From NCBI RefSeq assembly GCF_002949795.1, contig NZ_CP026692.1:2898545-2962544 (forward strand): 64,000 nt of DNA, given 5' to 3'. Source of the stretch: Nostoc sp. 'Lobaria pulmonaria (5183) cyanobiont'. Lineage in GTDB: Bacteria > Cyanobacteriota > Cyanobacteriia > Cyanobacteriales > Nostocaceae. Position 1 is the first letter of the stretch. Each line of letters starts with the position of its first letter. The position numbers and the translations under genes were made by a program. The notes beneath the pieces were generated by a model. The model was not told where the DNA came from, made no database searches, and saw nothing but the letters and a program-made list of their open reading frames with translations. Below are positions 16,933-25,385 of the stretch, piece after piece.

Positions 16933-19029
16933 TTAGCCCAACAAAAGACTACACAATTCATCGATTTGTTGACTTTTGTTAGATATTAGTCGATGGGCTA
17001 TAGCTTGTAACTGACGTGTATTTTGGAGTTTGGTGTTATCTATTTCTTCCAGTTCACTATCTAATAATGTTTGAAAGCGATAATAAAAACTTTTAGCTTC
17101 TTTATCGCTAGGTTCAAACAACTGTTCTAATTCTCCAGCTACCACTTCACTACTTCCGTCAAACATAATATTTAAAAGCGGTCTTCCCCATTGCAATAGT
17201 CCCCAATTTTTGACTTCTTTATAAGGGTAGACACTCGTCAGCGAACCTGTACCTAAAGAAACTACTAAAATATCTTCTGTATTCAGGACTTTTTGGACTT
17301 TTCGTTTACTACTAATTTGTGCTTCTAAAATAGCTAAATGGGCTGGATTATTAGCAAATACTCCACCATCGATTAAAGTATAGGCGATGCCGCTATTGTG
17401 GGGGTTTACAACCCGATGAGGAGCAAAATAAGTCGGAGTGGCACTAGTTCCCAATGCTGCATCTAGGAGCGAAAAACCGCTACATAACTTCTGAAAATTC
17501 TTAGATTCTATTTGCTGTTTTTCTAGTTGGTTTGTAAAAAATATCGGAATTCGCTGCTCAATATCGTAACTCGTTACAAAAACTTCTTTGAGATTATTTT
17601 CTATAAGGGCGTTACCAAAATATTTCCTGAAAATTTCTTCTTTGCTTTCGGAAGGATATTTTGGCTGGAGAAATATATCCTCTAATGGGCCAAGTAGTCT
17701 TTCAAACAACGGCTCATAAAATATTTCTACCCCATACTCAAGAAATAGCTGTAAAAGATCCTCAGCAGTGAATTCAGCTACTGGCAAGTTATCAGATACA
17801 TCGGAACTTAATCGGGGTTTAGTTAGTCCAAGTGCTAAAATTCCACCACTGGAAGTGCCAGTAATTAAATCAAACAAACTGAATATAGGCTTTTGTGTCC
17901 GCCTTTCAATTTCTGCTAGGATTAATGCAGGAATAATGCCTCGAATACCGCCTCCATCAATGGAAAGTATTTTATATTTGGGACGGGCTTCTGTATTCAT
18001 GGTTTCTGCCGATTCCTCCTGAGTTAATATTTGTGCTTGTTGGATATTGACGGGATCTTCAGTTTGGTCTGTTTTGGTTTCCTCGTCATGTGGCTTGAAA
18101 CCGATCGCAGTTGGAATAATCTCGGATTCTTCGCTGTTTATTTCTGTCTGTTGAATTTCCTTTGATTGGTTTTCGTCGTCGCTTACTAACGATACTGTTG
18201 CTGCTAATAAACTTGTAGTTATTGGTGAGATATTTTCTTCAGGAATAACTGCTGTTTCAGTTTGGATCTCTTCTTGAATATCTTCTTGATTAAATGATTC
18301 TGCTGCAAATAGAACTGGATTTGATGATTGTGTTGCGAATGGAATTTCTGATAAAGTCCAAATAGGATTACCACGAAAATTTCCTTGATAAGATTTTCCA
18401 GTTTGGTTTTTGACAGTTGTACCTTGCCCATCGTCTAATTTCCAGTAAGCCACTAATCCTGATTCATCCCCAACTATTAGCCCACAACGATGAGTCTGGA
18501 TTTCTGCTTGAGTGCAGGGATAATTCCAAACGCTAATGTTTGCTAATTGTCCTTTGAAATAGACCTGTTTGTGTAACGTTGCTCCCAGAGTTATAGAACT
18601 TGTGGCTTTGTTTAAAGATGAACCTCTAAGAGAATCGTTGTATTCATGCTCGTCAAGATATACGGTTAGCTGACCACTATTAAAAACAATAGCAAAAAAG
18701 TGCCATTGTCCTATAGTTAATTCTCCTTGTCCGAAGGTTTTAATATTTTTGCTAACACTTTCATCAATGTAGACATCTAGGCTTCCTGTTTCACTGATGC
18801 CGAATTCAAAATTATCGCTGAATCTCTCTGAAGAACGGGCAAAAAATACATTGCGCGTCCCGTAACTAGTGGCTTTATTTGTTAGTTCATGTGGATTTAC
18901 CCATCCTGAAACCGTAAAAGCTGAACTCCCTTGAGCGAAAACGCCGCCAATATCGTTTCTGCCAAAATCTATATAATCATTTACCCCATCAAATGTTAAA
19001 ACTGTTTGTGTATTTACTAGGTTGATCAC
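16933..19029 (-). CDS. LamG-domain / patatin-like phospholipase fusion
   Basis: This encodes 698 residues. The N-terminal ~220 residues form a LamG/concanavalin-like jelly roll (VLTFDGVNDYIDFG, FTVSGWVNPHEL, GQWHFFAIVFNSGQLTVYLD, GLVAYWKLDDGQG). A ~120-residue Glu/Thr-rich linker follows. The patatin domain begins at ~350 with the oxyanion loop SIDGGGIRG, the nucleophile elbow GTSSGG (Ser in GxSxG) and the catalytic Asp in LIDGGVFANNPA. All catalytic parts are present, so lipid acyl hydrolase activity is likely. No signal peptide is seen although LamG domains usually face outside. It is 134 bp downstream of the second ATP-grasp gene and followed by a terminator, so it may be the last gene of the microviridin transcript. 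Confidence 0.88.
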   Translation of the reverse strand: MINLVNTQTVLTFDGVNDYIDFGRNDIGGVFAQGSSAFTVSGWVNPHELTNKATSYGTRNVFFARSSERFSDNFEFGISETGSLDVYIDESVSKNIKTFGQGELTIGQWHFFAIVFNSGQLTVYLDEHEYNDSLRGSSLNKATSSITLGATLHKQVYFKGQLANISVWNYPCTQAEIQTHRCGLIVGDESGLVAYWKLDDGQGTTVKNQTGKSYQGNFRGNPIWTLSEIPFATQSSNPVLFAAESFNQEDIQEEIQTETAVIPEENISPITTSLLAATVSLVSDDENQSKEIQQTEINSEESEIIPTAIGFKPHDEETKTDQTEDPVNIQQAQILTQEESAETMNTEARPKYKILSIDGGGIRGIIPALILAEIERRTQKPIFSLFDLITGTSSGGILALGLTKPRLSSDVSDNLPVAEFTAEDLLQLFLEYGVEIFYEPLFERLLGPLEDIFLQPKYPSESKEEIFRKYFGNALIENNLKEVFVTSYDIEQRIPIFFTNQLEKQQIESKNFQKLCSGFSLLDAALGTSATPTYFAPHRVVNPHNSGIAYTLIDGGVFANNPAHLAILEAQISSKRKVQKVLNTEDILVVSLGTGSLTSVYPYKEVKNWGLLQWGRPLLNIMFDGSSEVVAGELEQLFEPSDKEAKSFYYRFQTLLDSELEEIDNTKLQNTRQLQAIAHRLISNKSQQIDELCSLLLG

Positions 19030-19163
19030 AAGGCTTTAATCTCCCAATCTAAATAATTCATAATTTTCAATAAGTAGTAATTTAAGATTAATAAACTTAA
19101 TAGTGGAATTTCATTAACACCTTTCAAAATAGAAGACAAGAAAAATATATAAGGCTCAATCCC

Positions 19164-20141
19164 CTAATTTTTATTAGTCAGTAATACTTCTGCGATCGCC
19201 TGCGAAATTGGGTAGTGTGGTGGATATATCTCCAGCCAAAAAAATTCCCCGACTGGGTTAACTTCGAGGAATATATGCCGACCATCTGGCGTGACAATAA
19301 TATCAATTGCTCCATAGTTTAAGCCAAAATAAGCCATCAGTTTGAGCAGTTTTTTCTCAATATCTTCTGGCAAGTCGTAGGGTTGCCAATTTTTAACTAA
19401 GGCTCTCCCCTCTTTGCGCCAGTCGTAAGTAGATCCTTCTAAGTTTTGGGAATCTACTGCGGCAGTAAATACGCGGTGTCCCACAATAGTTGTCCGCAAC
19501 TCCAGCGCCTTGGGCACATTTTCTTGAAAGGTCATCGGACAAAAACGCAGTCCTTCCATATTCTCCAGATCATCGTTTGTAACTGGAGTGGTAAACACAA
19601 CGTTTTCTCGTCCCTGTTGATCATAAATAGCAAAGGAAGAAAGCATCTTGGTAACTATACCTTGGCTACACTCTTGAGCAAATTGCTTGACTGCTTCTGG
19701 ATTGTTTGAAGTCAGAGTACGTGGAGTTACAAGACCAACTTCTCGTGCAACTTGCAATTGTAGTTGCTTATTATTAGCCCGATCTACATTGGACATTTTA
19801 TCAAAGTGGAATCCCTGAAGGCTGGCAATCATCCCCCTGATTGTGGCGCGACATTCGTTAATTGACGCATCTCTATATTGCTTGTCCATTGAGTCGGGGA
19901 TTTTTTGACCGTAGCGCATCCGCCGATACCAAACTGAGGATACCTCGCTCAAATCGAGCTTCTGTTCGCCATCAGTAATAATTACCCGTTCAGTATCGCC
20001 GCAGTAAATGTCTAGCTTGACTTCGGTGGGATATCTATCTGTGTCAAACCGAAATGCTTTTTCTCCTCTAGCCTCAATTTCGTTGATGACTAGAGGAATA
20101 CTTTCGTTGTCTTTACTAAACGTGACTATTAATACGGTCAT
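19164..20141 (-). CDS. mdnC: Microviridin ATP-grasp ligase, probably MdnC/MvdD type (ester-forming)
   Basis: This encodes 325 residues. It has an N-terminal pre-ATP-grasp region with FRFDTDRYPTEVKL and VWYRRM. The central domain includes NVDRANNKQLQLQVAREVG and IVTKMLS. The C-terminal ATP-binding part has INYGAIDIIVTPDG-like LNYGAIDIIV and IFLEVNPVGEFFWLE, giving the metal-binding E-x-N. This is the MvdC/MvdD family, which binds the PFFARFL leader helix and links core side chains using ATP. In known clusters one ligase forms the two omega-ester bonds (Thr-Asp, Ser-Glu), the other the omega-amide. Assignment to the ester former rests on gene order and the GEFFWLE signature as I remember it. 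It lies 82 bp after the other ligase gene. Confidence 0.85.
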   Translation of the reverse strand: MTVLIVTFSKDNESIPLVINEIEARGEKAFRFDTDRYPTEVKLDIYCGDTERVIITDGEQKLDLSEVSSVWYRRMRYGQKIPDSMDKQYRDASINECRATIRGMIASLQGFHFDKMSNVDRANNKQLQLQVAREVGLVTPRTLTSNNPEAVKQFAQECSQGIVTKMLSSFAIYDQQGRENVVFTTPVTNDDLENMEGLRFCPMTFQENVPKALELRTTIVGHRVFTAAVDSQNLEGSTYDWRKEGRALVKNWQPYDLPEDIEKKLLKLMAYFGLNYGAIDIIVTPDGRHIFLEVNPVGEFFWLEIYPPHYPISQAIAEVLLTNKN

Positions 20142-20223
20142 AAAAAGTATGAAGTGTGAAGTATGTAGACACCCTTTGGGTGGCTTGCCGCAGGCTAGTA
20201 TTAAATATTAAATTTTTGCTCGT

Positions 20224-21213
20224 TCAATTCTTTGTTTGAAGTAGCGCATCTGCGATCGCACTTGCAATGGGTAAGTTTAGATCCTTTTCCAGCATTCCCC
20301 ACTCCCCCAGAGGGTTGATTTCCAAAAAGACGTATTCGCCTGATGGTGTGACGATGAAATCTAACGCTCCAAACAACAGCCCAAATTTCCCCATAAAGAC
20401 TTTGAGACGACTAACTACTTCATCAGGAAGTTGGTGGTGTTGCCATGCGCCAACCTCAACACCTGGTTTACGCCAATCAACTTTGGCTGCTGCATACACA
20501 TCTGCATTTAGCGCCCCCACAAATACATTACCATTCACATACACCACCCGTAATTCCTGTTGCTTTGGAATTTGCTCTTGAAAAACCATTGGGCAATAGC
20601 GCAGTGACTCGGCATCAACTAAATCTTCTTCCTTGACGATGCTGGTGTACAGAAAAAATGAGGAGTTAGCTTCCATACTGCGGGAAAGAGCAGTTAAGAG
20701 CTTGCTCACCATTTTGCCGTTAACTTGCCTGAAAAACTCTCGTGCTGCTTGGGCTTTGTTGGTAACAAGAGTTTGGGGAATAACAAAGCCTACTTCAGAC
20801 GCAATCCGTAGTTGGCGCAGCTTGTTACTTGCATAATTTATCCGCTCTAAATTATCTACCCATATAGCTCCCTTGAGGCTGTCCCAAAAAACATCTAAAG
20901 TTGCAAGTGATTCTCTAACGCAAGCGCCTCGGAACTTTGGCGCTAATTCTTGACTCAATTGTGGTTCCCAAATACGGCGCATCCATACAGCTTGCACCTG
21001 CTCTGTGTTGATAGAGTGGTTGTTACATTCTATAGTGTGGTAGCTTTTAGACTTATCAAAATGTGCTGTTAATTGCACTTCTAGAGGAAACTTATCAGTA
21101 TCTAGACGAAATGGTTGCACCCCTTTTTTTGATAAGGCTTCTGCCACTCTATCTATTGTGAAGAAATCACCACTGTGGCTGATTAATAAAACAACATCAC
21201 TAGACAGGTGCAT
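20224..21213 (-). CDS. mdnB: Microviridin ATP-grasp ligase, probably MdnB/MvdC type (lactam-forming)
   Basis: This encodes 329 residues, paralogous to the ligase at 19164-20141 throughout. It has FRLDTDKFPLEVQL and VWMRRIW near the N-terminus, NLERINYASNKLRQLRIASE in the middle, FGALDFIVTPSGEYVF and LEINPLGEWGMLE at the ATP/metal site. It is expected to be a cytosolic ligase closing the Lys-Asp/Glu lactam after the esters are set. The precursor gene is 294 bp upstream on the same strand, giving the usual order precursor, ligase, ligase. Which of the two makes the amide is inferred from order, not from a diagnostic residue. The gap before it contains a short repeat (GGCGGGCGCTCTGCGCC). Confidence 0.85.
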   Translation of the reverse strand: MHLSSDVVLLISHSGDFFTIDRVAEALSKKGVQPFRLDTDKFPLEVQLTAHFDKSKSYHTIECNNHSINTEQVQAVWMRRIWEPQLSQELAPKFRGACVRESLATLDVFWDSLKGAIWVDNLERINYASNKLRQLRIASEVGFVIPQTLVTNKAQAAREFFRQVNGKMVSKLLTALSRSMEANSSFFLYTSIVKEEDLVDAESLRYCPMVFQEQIPKQQELRVVYVNGNVFVGALNADVYAAAKVDWRKPGVEVGAWQHHQLPDEVVSRLKVFMGKFGLLFGALDFIVTPSGEYVFLEINPLGEWGMLEKDLNLPIASAIADALLQTKN

Positions 21214-21507
21214 AAAATATATTTTATTTGATAATTTATGAGGTAGCTATTAAGTCATAACAAACAAATTGCTTTTTATAACCCAAAGTTTTTGAAGAAT
21301 TTAGGGAGATGGAAAAAGCAATCACCTCCATGTTATGGATAAGGTAATATGAAAGCGATCACCTACGGCGGGCGCTCTGCGCCATCGCATCTCTAAAAGT
21401 AGTTTCCAGTTATTTGATAACTGCTACTCTATTAAATTATGATTCAGCCAATTACAAGGTATCTTTCCGATCAGAAAGGTACTTTCAGATGTAGAAGACT
21501 AAATATA

Positions 21508-21642
21508 TTATTTATCTTCCAAATCTGAAGGAAACTTGTAAGTCCAAGGAACCTCTGTTCCTTCAGTAGCTTGCTCTGACAAGAAACGCGCAAAGAATGG
21601 TACCGCTACAACATCCACTGTTTTGGCTGTGTTTGCAGGCAT
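21508..21642 (-). CDS. mdnA: Microviridin-type graspetide precursor peptide
   Basis: This encodes 44 residues from MPANTAK. The frame is open for 23 more codons upstream, but AAGGAG lies 6 bp before the ATG at 21642 and homologues start near this point. The leader carries VPFFARFLSEQ, the helix recognised by both ATP-grasp ligases. The core is WTYKFPSDLEDK. Thr-x-Lys-x-Pro-Ser-Asp-x-Glu-Asp matches the microviridin pattern, predicting Thr-Asp and Ser-Glu esters and a Lys-Asp amide to give a tricyclic cage. Asp in the last acidic position is a tolerated variant of the usual Glu. Only one core is present. Microviridins inhibit serine proteases; the residue after Thr (Tyr) would suggest a chymotrypsin-type target (inference). 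Confidence 0.93.
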   Translation of the reverse strand: MPANTAKTVDVVAVPFFARFLSEQATEGTEVPWTYKFPSDLEDK

Positions 21643-21648
21643 AGACTT

Positions 21649-21654
21649 CTCCTT
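21649..21654 (-). promoter_or_regulatory. Ribosome binding site fixing the precursor start
   Basis: AAGGAG on the minus strand, six bases before the ATG at 21642. It decides for the 44-residue precursor over the longer open frame. Confidence 0.8.
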
Positions 21655-21714
21655 AAACAAATTAACTTGTTTTTCAACTACAGATATATCAGTAATTAAA
21701 TATATTTTCAAGGT

Positions 21715-21777
21715 CAGTTAAGACAGTTAAGTAGTAATTATTCTAAGAAAGTTAAGAAAGTTAAGAAAGTTAAGAAA
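21715..21777 (-). promoter_or_regulatory. 9-bp direct repeats (CTTAACTTT)n upstream of the microviridin precursor
   Basis: On the plus strand the block reads AGTTAAGACAGTTAAG (21716-21731), then TAAGAAAGTTAAGAAAGTT and one further unit. On the coding strand this is a run of CTTAACTTT units every 9 bp, lying about 75-135 bp before the precursor ATG. The CTTAACTT unit resembles the half-site given for cyanobacterial Pho boxes (PyTTAAPyPyT/A), but the period there is 11 bp. The same units recur upstream of the NRPS operon. Confidence 0.55.
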
Positions 21778-21960
21778 AAATTATTGAATTATTATAACTA
21801 TTAAGTAATTAATTAGTGAACAACAATAACCCCAACTTTTTAAAAAAATTAGGGTTCTGAGCAAGCGCGATTTTTACAAATCAAAATAGAAAACTATTCT
21901 TTCACAGGCGATAAATAACTCAGCAAACGCCTGCTAATTTCTTTCAGAGTTATCTGGTTC

Positions 21961-22045
21961 AGCAGTCGCTCATGGGGGAAACCCCCAGATGCTCGTACCT
22001 CGCTAACGCCTTGGGCGTCTCCTTTTGGGAGAAGACCGCGCTGCT
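21961..22045. repeat. Interspersed palindromic repeat between precursor and exporter copy 2
   Basis: The block contains GGGGGAAACCCCC and GACGCCCAAGGCGTTAGCGAGG-like GC-rich palindromes, a common Nostoc repeat type, in an otherwise AT-rich gap. A 71-codon open frame spans it, but the frame is mostly repeat sequence and was not called as a gene. Confidence 0.7.
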
Positions 22046-22113
22046 TCACCAAAATCAAAGTTGCGCTTTTAGCGTGCCTTTGGTGCGACCTAAACTCTAA
22101 AATTGTCAAGCCG

Positions 22114-24105
22114 TTAAACTCTTAACCATTTCAACACACTTGAGTTCTTGTCATAGCGGTACGTCAAGCCATCCCTAGTAGTAATAAAATCTCCTTTGCT
22201 TGCCTTACTTCTAATAGTGCTAATGGAATAGTTAGTTAATTCGCTTATTTCTTTATGAGAAAGCCTTTCACTTGTAATTGTTTCTGTCAATATTTGAGAT
22301 TGATTTTGCGACTCATTATTAGGCGTGCTTTGAATGTTTATTGTTTTTTGATTACGATAATCTTGAACACTCACAAGTTGCCAACTGGAATCTTGTGCAA
22401 GTTCCAAAACCCATTGATGATAATCAAACAGGCTTTCTCGATGCCCAACACTAATAAACGTTGTTTTCGTTGATTGTAACTGTTTATACAGCCTTCCTTC
22501 ATTTTGCAAATCTAAAGCACTCGTTGCTTCATCTAATATAGTAAAGCTAGGATGAGTAACTAACAGTCGTGCAAAAGCCAGGCGTTGTTGTTCTCCTATT
22601 GATAATATATTCTCCCAAGGAACTTCTGTATCAAAGCCATCGACTCGACTAAATAAGTTTTGCAGGTTGACTTGTTGCAAAATTTCTTTAAGTTCTGCGT
22701 CGGGCATTTGACGATTGGTATTTGGATAGAGCAATTGTTCGCGCAAAGTTCCCAAAATTATGTAAGGACGTTGGGGTAAGAATAATACTTCTTTTAGAGG
22801 AGGACGCACCAAACGACCAGTTCCAGCGCTCCACAAACCAGCGATCGCTCGCAATAGAGAACTTTTACCTCGACCGCTAGGGCCGACAATCAATAAACCT
22901 TCTCCCGGTTGAACAGACAACGATAAATCTTCGACGATTACCTGTTCATAGTTGGGCGTTTGTAAGGTGACATTTTCAAAAGCGAAATGGTTTTCTTCTA
23001 TTGTTTTAATAGTACTGACATTTTCGGGTTGCTTAGTTACTTCTTCTAAAGCATCTGAAAACTCAGATAAACGCTCAACATAGCTAGAGAATTGTCCAGC
23101 AGTCCCAAATTGACTGATTAATTCTCCCAAAGCAATAGCAAATAGATTACAAGCTAAAGCAGCTTGTCCAAGTTGCCCAAAATCAATTTCATCTCTAATA
23201 TATAAAGGTGCAAGTACTAAAAAGGGAAATATTTGGATAATAGATTGATATCCTCTACTAAAAATTTCTGAACTTCTCTCCCAACTTATCTTACGTTCAA
23301 TATTTTTGAGCAGATTACTAAATCGCCGCCCAAGTATATTCGATTCTTGGTTTTCTCCTTGAAAAAAAGCTATCGATTCAGCGTGATTCCGCACATGTGT
23401 CAAGGCGTAACTATAATCAGCTTTAAATAAGAGTTCCTCTTGATTAATTTTAGTCAATTCTTGATTTAAGTAAACGGCAATCAAATTGCCTATGATCGTA
23501 TAAGCAAGCAGGATAAGGGCAATATTTTGCGAAATTGACCAAACAATTATTAAAAAAGTCACCATCTCTAGGACTTTTTCTAGAAAAGTAGCTGAAAAGT
23601 TCAGAGCATTAGTGGTAACAGGTTCAATTTCTTGTGATAATCGTTGATCTGGATTATCAATATCTGCTTTAAAATTTATTTTATAATAAGCACGATTGGT
23701 TAGATATTTATCTAAAATCTTATTATTAAGCCATTTGTACCAATTAAGAGCGATTTGTTTTCTGACAAATTTAGAAAATCCTGTTAAAAGCGTTAGGCAG
23801 ACAAGTACAACAATATTGATTGATAAAATGTTAGTAAACTTAGAATAATCTCTGTCTTGAATAAGACTATCGACCAAATAGCGATTAACGAAACTACTAT
23901 AAGCAGTTGTACCCACAAGGGCGATTATTAGTAATATTAGGAGAATTAGCATTCCCCAAGCACGAATTACATCTGAGAATGCTCTTTCTCCTGGCTTGGT
24001 TGGATACCAGTAAGGCCCGAAGATCACTTTTACATCGCCCCAAAATTGGATAAAACTTGAAAAAGCATTTTTTGTTGGTTGAGTTTGAATAACTTGAGTT
24101 GGCAT
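22114..24105 (-). CDS. ABC exporter, fused permease/ATPase, SbmA/ABC-D type (copy 2)
   Basis: This encodes 663 residues, strongly similar to the exporter at 13844-16018 over its whole length (both begin ...FIQFWxDVKV...PYWYPTK). It has about six membrane helices at ~45-330. The ATPase domain has GPSGRGKSS, LSIGEQQRLAFARLL and FTILDEATSALD. The final ~49 residues (LSHKEISELTNYSISTIRSK...) form the same small helix-turn-helix-like module as in copy 1, joined by a short unmodified linker. It is located directly upstream of the precursor gene on the same strand, so it is the better candidate for the microviridin exporter (MdnE/MvdA role, also an ABC protein). Confidence 0.88.
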   Translation of the reverse strand: MPTQVIQTQPTKNAFSSFIQFWGDVKVIFGPYWYPTKPGERAFSDVIRAWGMLILLILLIIALVGTTAYSSFVNRYLVDSLIQDRDYSKFTNILSINIVVLVCLTLLTGFSKFVRKQIALNWYKWLNNKILDKYLTNRAYYKINFKADIDNPDQRLSQEIEPVTTNALNFSATFLEKVLEMVTFLIIVWSISQNIALILLAYTIIGNLIAVYLNQELTKINQEELLFKADYSYALTHVRNHAESIAFFQGENQESNILGRRFSNLLKNIERKISWERSSEIFSRGYQSIIQIFPFLVLAPLYIRDEIDFGQLGQAALACNLFAIALGELISQFGTAGQFSSYVERLSEFSDALEEVTKQPENVSTIKTIEENHFAFENVTLQTPNYEQVIVEDLSLSVQPGEGLLIVGPSGRGKSSLLRAIAGLWSAGTGRLVRPPLKEVLFLPQRPYIILGTLREQLLYPNTNRQMPDAELKEILQQVNLQNLFSRVDGFDTEVPWENILSIGEQQRLAFARLLVTHPSFTILDEATSALDLQNEGRLYKQLQSTKTTFISVGHRESLFDYHQWVLELAQDSSWQLVSVQDYRNQKTINIQSTPNNESQNQSQILTETITSERLSHKEISELTNYSISTIRSKASKGDFITTRDGLTYRYDKNSSVLKWLRV

Positions 24106-24157
24106 ATTTTAGAAATCAACTAAAATCTTTGATCGTCAGAACCAATTGGTGTTGTGA

Positions 24158-24895
24158 TTACACCAGGGTTACACCGCCATCCACGGGCAAAATTACCCCT
24201 GTAATATAAGGATTTGTCATCAAACTCAACACTGCTTGTGCTAGTTCTTCTGCTTGCCCAAGATACTGGACAGGCAAGGATGCTTCAGCCCACTTTGACA
24301 AATCCGATCGCTCCGACTCGCTTTGATAGCTTAATACGCTTGTATCTTCCACTATTCCAGGGGCAATTGCATTAACTCGAATTGGAGAGAGTTCCAATGC
24401 CAACGTGCGGCCAAATACGGCAACAGCAGCATTTGCGGCTGCTATCACTGAAATACCACCCATTTTTGAAGGTTTGGAGATAGTAACACTTGATGTTAGG
24501 GTAATCGAGCCGTCAGGCGCTATATTTTTCACCGCCGCACGGACAACATAAAATGTTGCCCAGAATTTTTCCATCCCGCTTTGAGCGATTTGGGTTGTCA
24601 TCTCTGATAAAAGCGATCGCGGGATATTTCTATCTGGTACAGCCGTAACAACTAAATGATCGAAGTTGCCGACTTTCTCAAAGAAAGCATCCACTGAAGC
24701 CTCGTTTAAGATGTCAACCGCGATCGCTTCAACCGCAAAATCAACCAAATCCTTGACTTGATTTAATTTGTCTTGTGAGGAACCTGATATCACTATCGAT
24801 GCCCCCATTTCTGCTGTTTTGCTGGCGATTGCCAGATCAATCCCTGAGCTTGCACCAATAATCACCACTTTTTTGTCTGATAGCAACTGAAACAT
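24158..24895 (-). CDS. SDR-family protein without canonical Tyr-x-x-x-Lys
   Basis: This encodes 245 residues, full SDR length. It has the Rossmann GASSGID loop, VDIL acidic loop, LTLTSSVT strand with Ser, and C-terminal VNAIAPGIV and PVDGG motifs. Where the catalytic YxxxK should stand the sequence reads VIAAANAAVAVFGR, so both Tyr and Lys are replaced. A subgroup of SDRs shares this AAANAAV pattern. Such proteins may bind NAD(P) without standard oxidoreductase chemistry. It sits 52 bp upstream of exporter copy 2 and 9 bp after the agmatinase fragment. A role in peptide tailoring cannot be excluded but lacks support. Confidence 0.8.
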   Translation of the reverse strand: MFQLLSDKKVVIIGASSGIDLAIASKTAEMGASIVISGSSQDKLNQVKDLVDFAVEAIAVDILNEASVDAFFEKVGNFDHLVVTAVPDRNIPRSLLSEMTTQIAQSGMEKFWATFYVVRAAVKNIAPDGSITLTSSVTISKPSKMGGISVIAAANAAVAVFGRTLALELSPIRVNAIAPGIVEDTSVLSYQSESERSDLSKWAEASLPVQYLGQAEELAQAVLSLMTNPYITGVILPVDGGVTLV

Positions 24896-24904
24896 TTGAT
24901 TACG

Positions 24905-25189
24905 TCACACCCGTGTTTGTTGAAAGTTTTTAGAAATTTGATCGAAGGACTTTTCCTTATTAGCTGGGATGCTGAAAATATCACCGACATGACATAAACT
25001 AATCTGTTCGCGCAAGTCTACACCAAATTCAAAATTATAGAGGGTGTATAATTCAGAGATCCGACGAATACCTTGGGGGCTAAAGCGTGTCCTTGGTCGA
25101 TAAGTAGTTCCAGAATCGTCGGGAACACCGACGATCGCCACATCGTATTCTCCTACTTTTCGCATATCCTCTAAATAGGGTGCTTTCAA
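24905..25189 (-). pseudogene. Agmatinase/ureohydrolase fragment
   Basis: These 94 codons match the N-terminal part of cyanobacterial agmatinase-like ureohydrolases: GAPYLED-like MKAPYLEDMRK, YDVAIVGVPDDSGTTYRPRT, GIRRIS, GVDLREQI and GDIF. The front is cut about 20-30 residues short and everything after FDQISKNFQQTRV, including the metal-binding His/Asp clusters, is missing. It cannot be catalytic. A transposase-like scrap abuts its 5' end, suggesting how it was cut. Confidence 0.75.
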
Positions 25190-25190
25190 T

Positions 25191-25259
25191 TGCAGCTAAC
25201 TTTTCATATCGTATCCCGATGTGGCGAAATTGTTTGAGTCGTTTTATTCCTATTCCCAC
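25191..25259 (-). pseudogene. Possible IS5-like transposase C-terminal scrap
   Basis: The reverse strand reads GIGIKRLKQFRHIGIRYEKLAA, which resembles the KRFRRIATRYEKLARN ending of IS5-type transposases. It is only 23 residues, so this is a weak call. It joins directly to the cut 5' end of the agmatinase fragment. Confidence 0.3.
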
Positions 25260-25289
25260 AACAACGCCGAAAAGAGTGAGAAAGTCATT

Positions 25290-25382
25290 TAGGACTTACG
25301 CAAACAATAGTCAAAACCCTGATTCTCAGGTAGGGGCAATTCATGAATTGCCCCTACCGTGTGTAGTTTTGCGTAAGTCCTA
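25290..25382. repeat. MITE-like palindromic element TAGGACTTACGCAAA...
   Basis: This 93-bp element has inverted ends TAGGACTTACGCAAA and TTTTGCGTAAGTCCTA. Inside there is a perfect palindrome GTAGGGGCAATTCATGAATT continuing to GCCCCTAC. Direct repeats TCATT flank it (25285-25289 and 25383-25387). The right duplication overlaps the TAA stop codon of the metallopeptidase-like gene, so insertion happened exactly at the gene end. No transposase is encoded. Confidence 0.8.
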
Positions 25383-25385
25383 TCA

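Noticed and set aside
16933..19029. Patatin protein as a CBASS (CapV) effector
   Set aside because: No cGAS-like nucleotidyltransferase or other CBASS gene is nearby, and the LamG front is not typical of CapV.
21828..21857. Inverted repeat AACCCCAACTTTTT/AAAAAAATTAGGGTT as terminator
   Set aside because: The arms are imperfect, there is no loop, and it is far from the exporter stop; too weak to call.
21894..22109. 71-codon minus-strand open frame between the precursor and exporter copy 2
   Set aside because: Most of it is palindromic repeat sequence, there is no ribosome binding site, and the residues match nothing recognisable.
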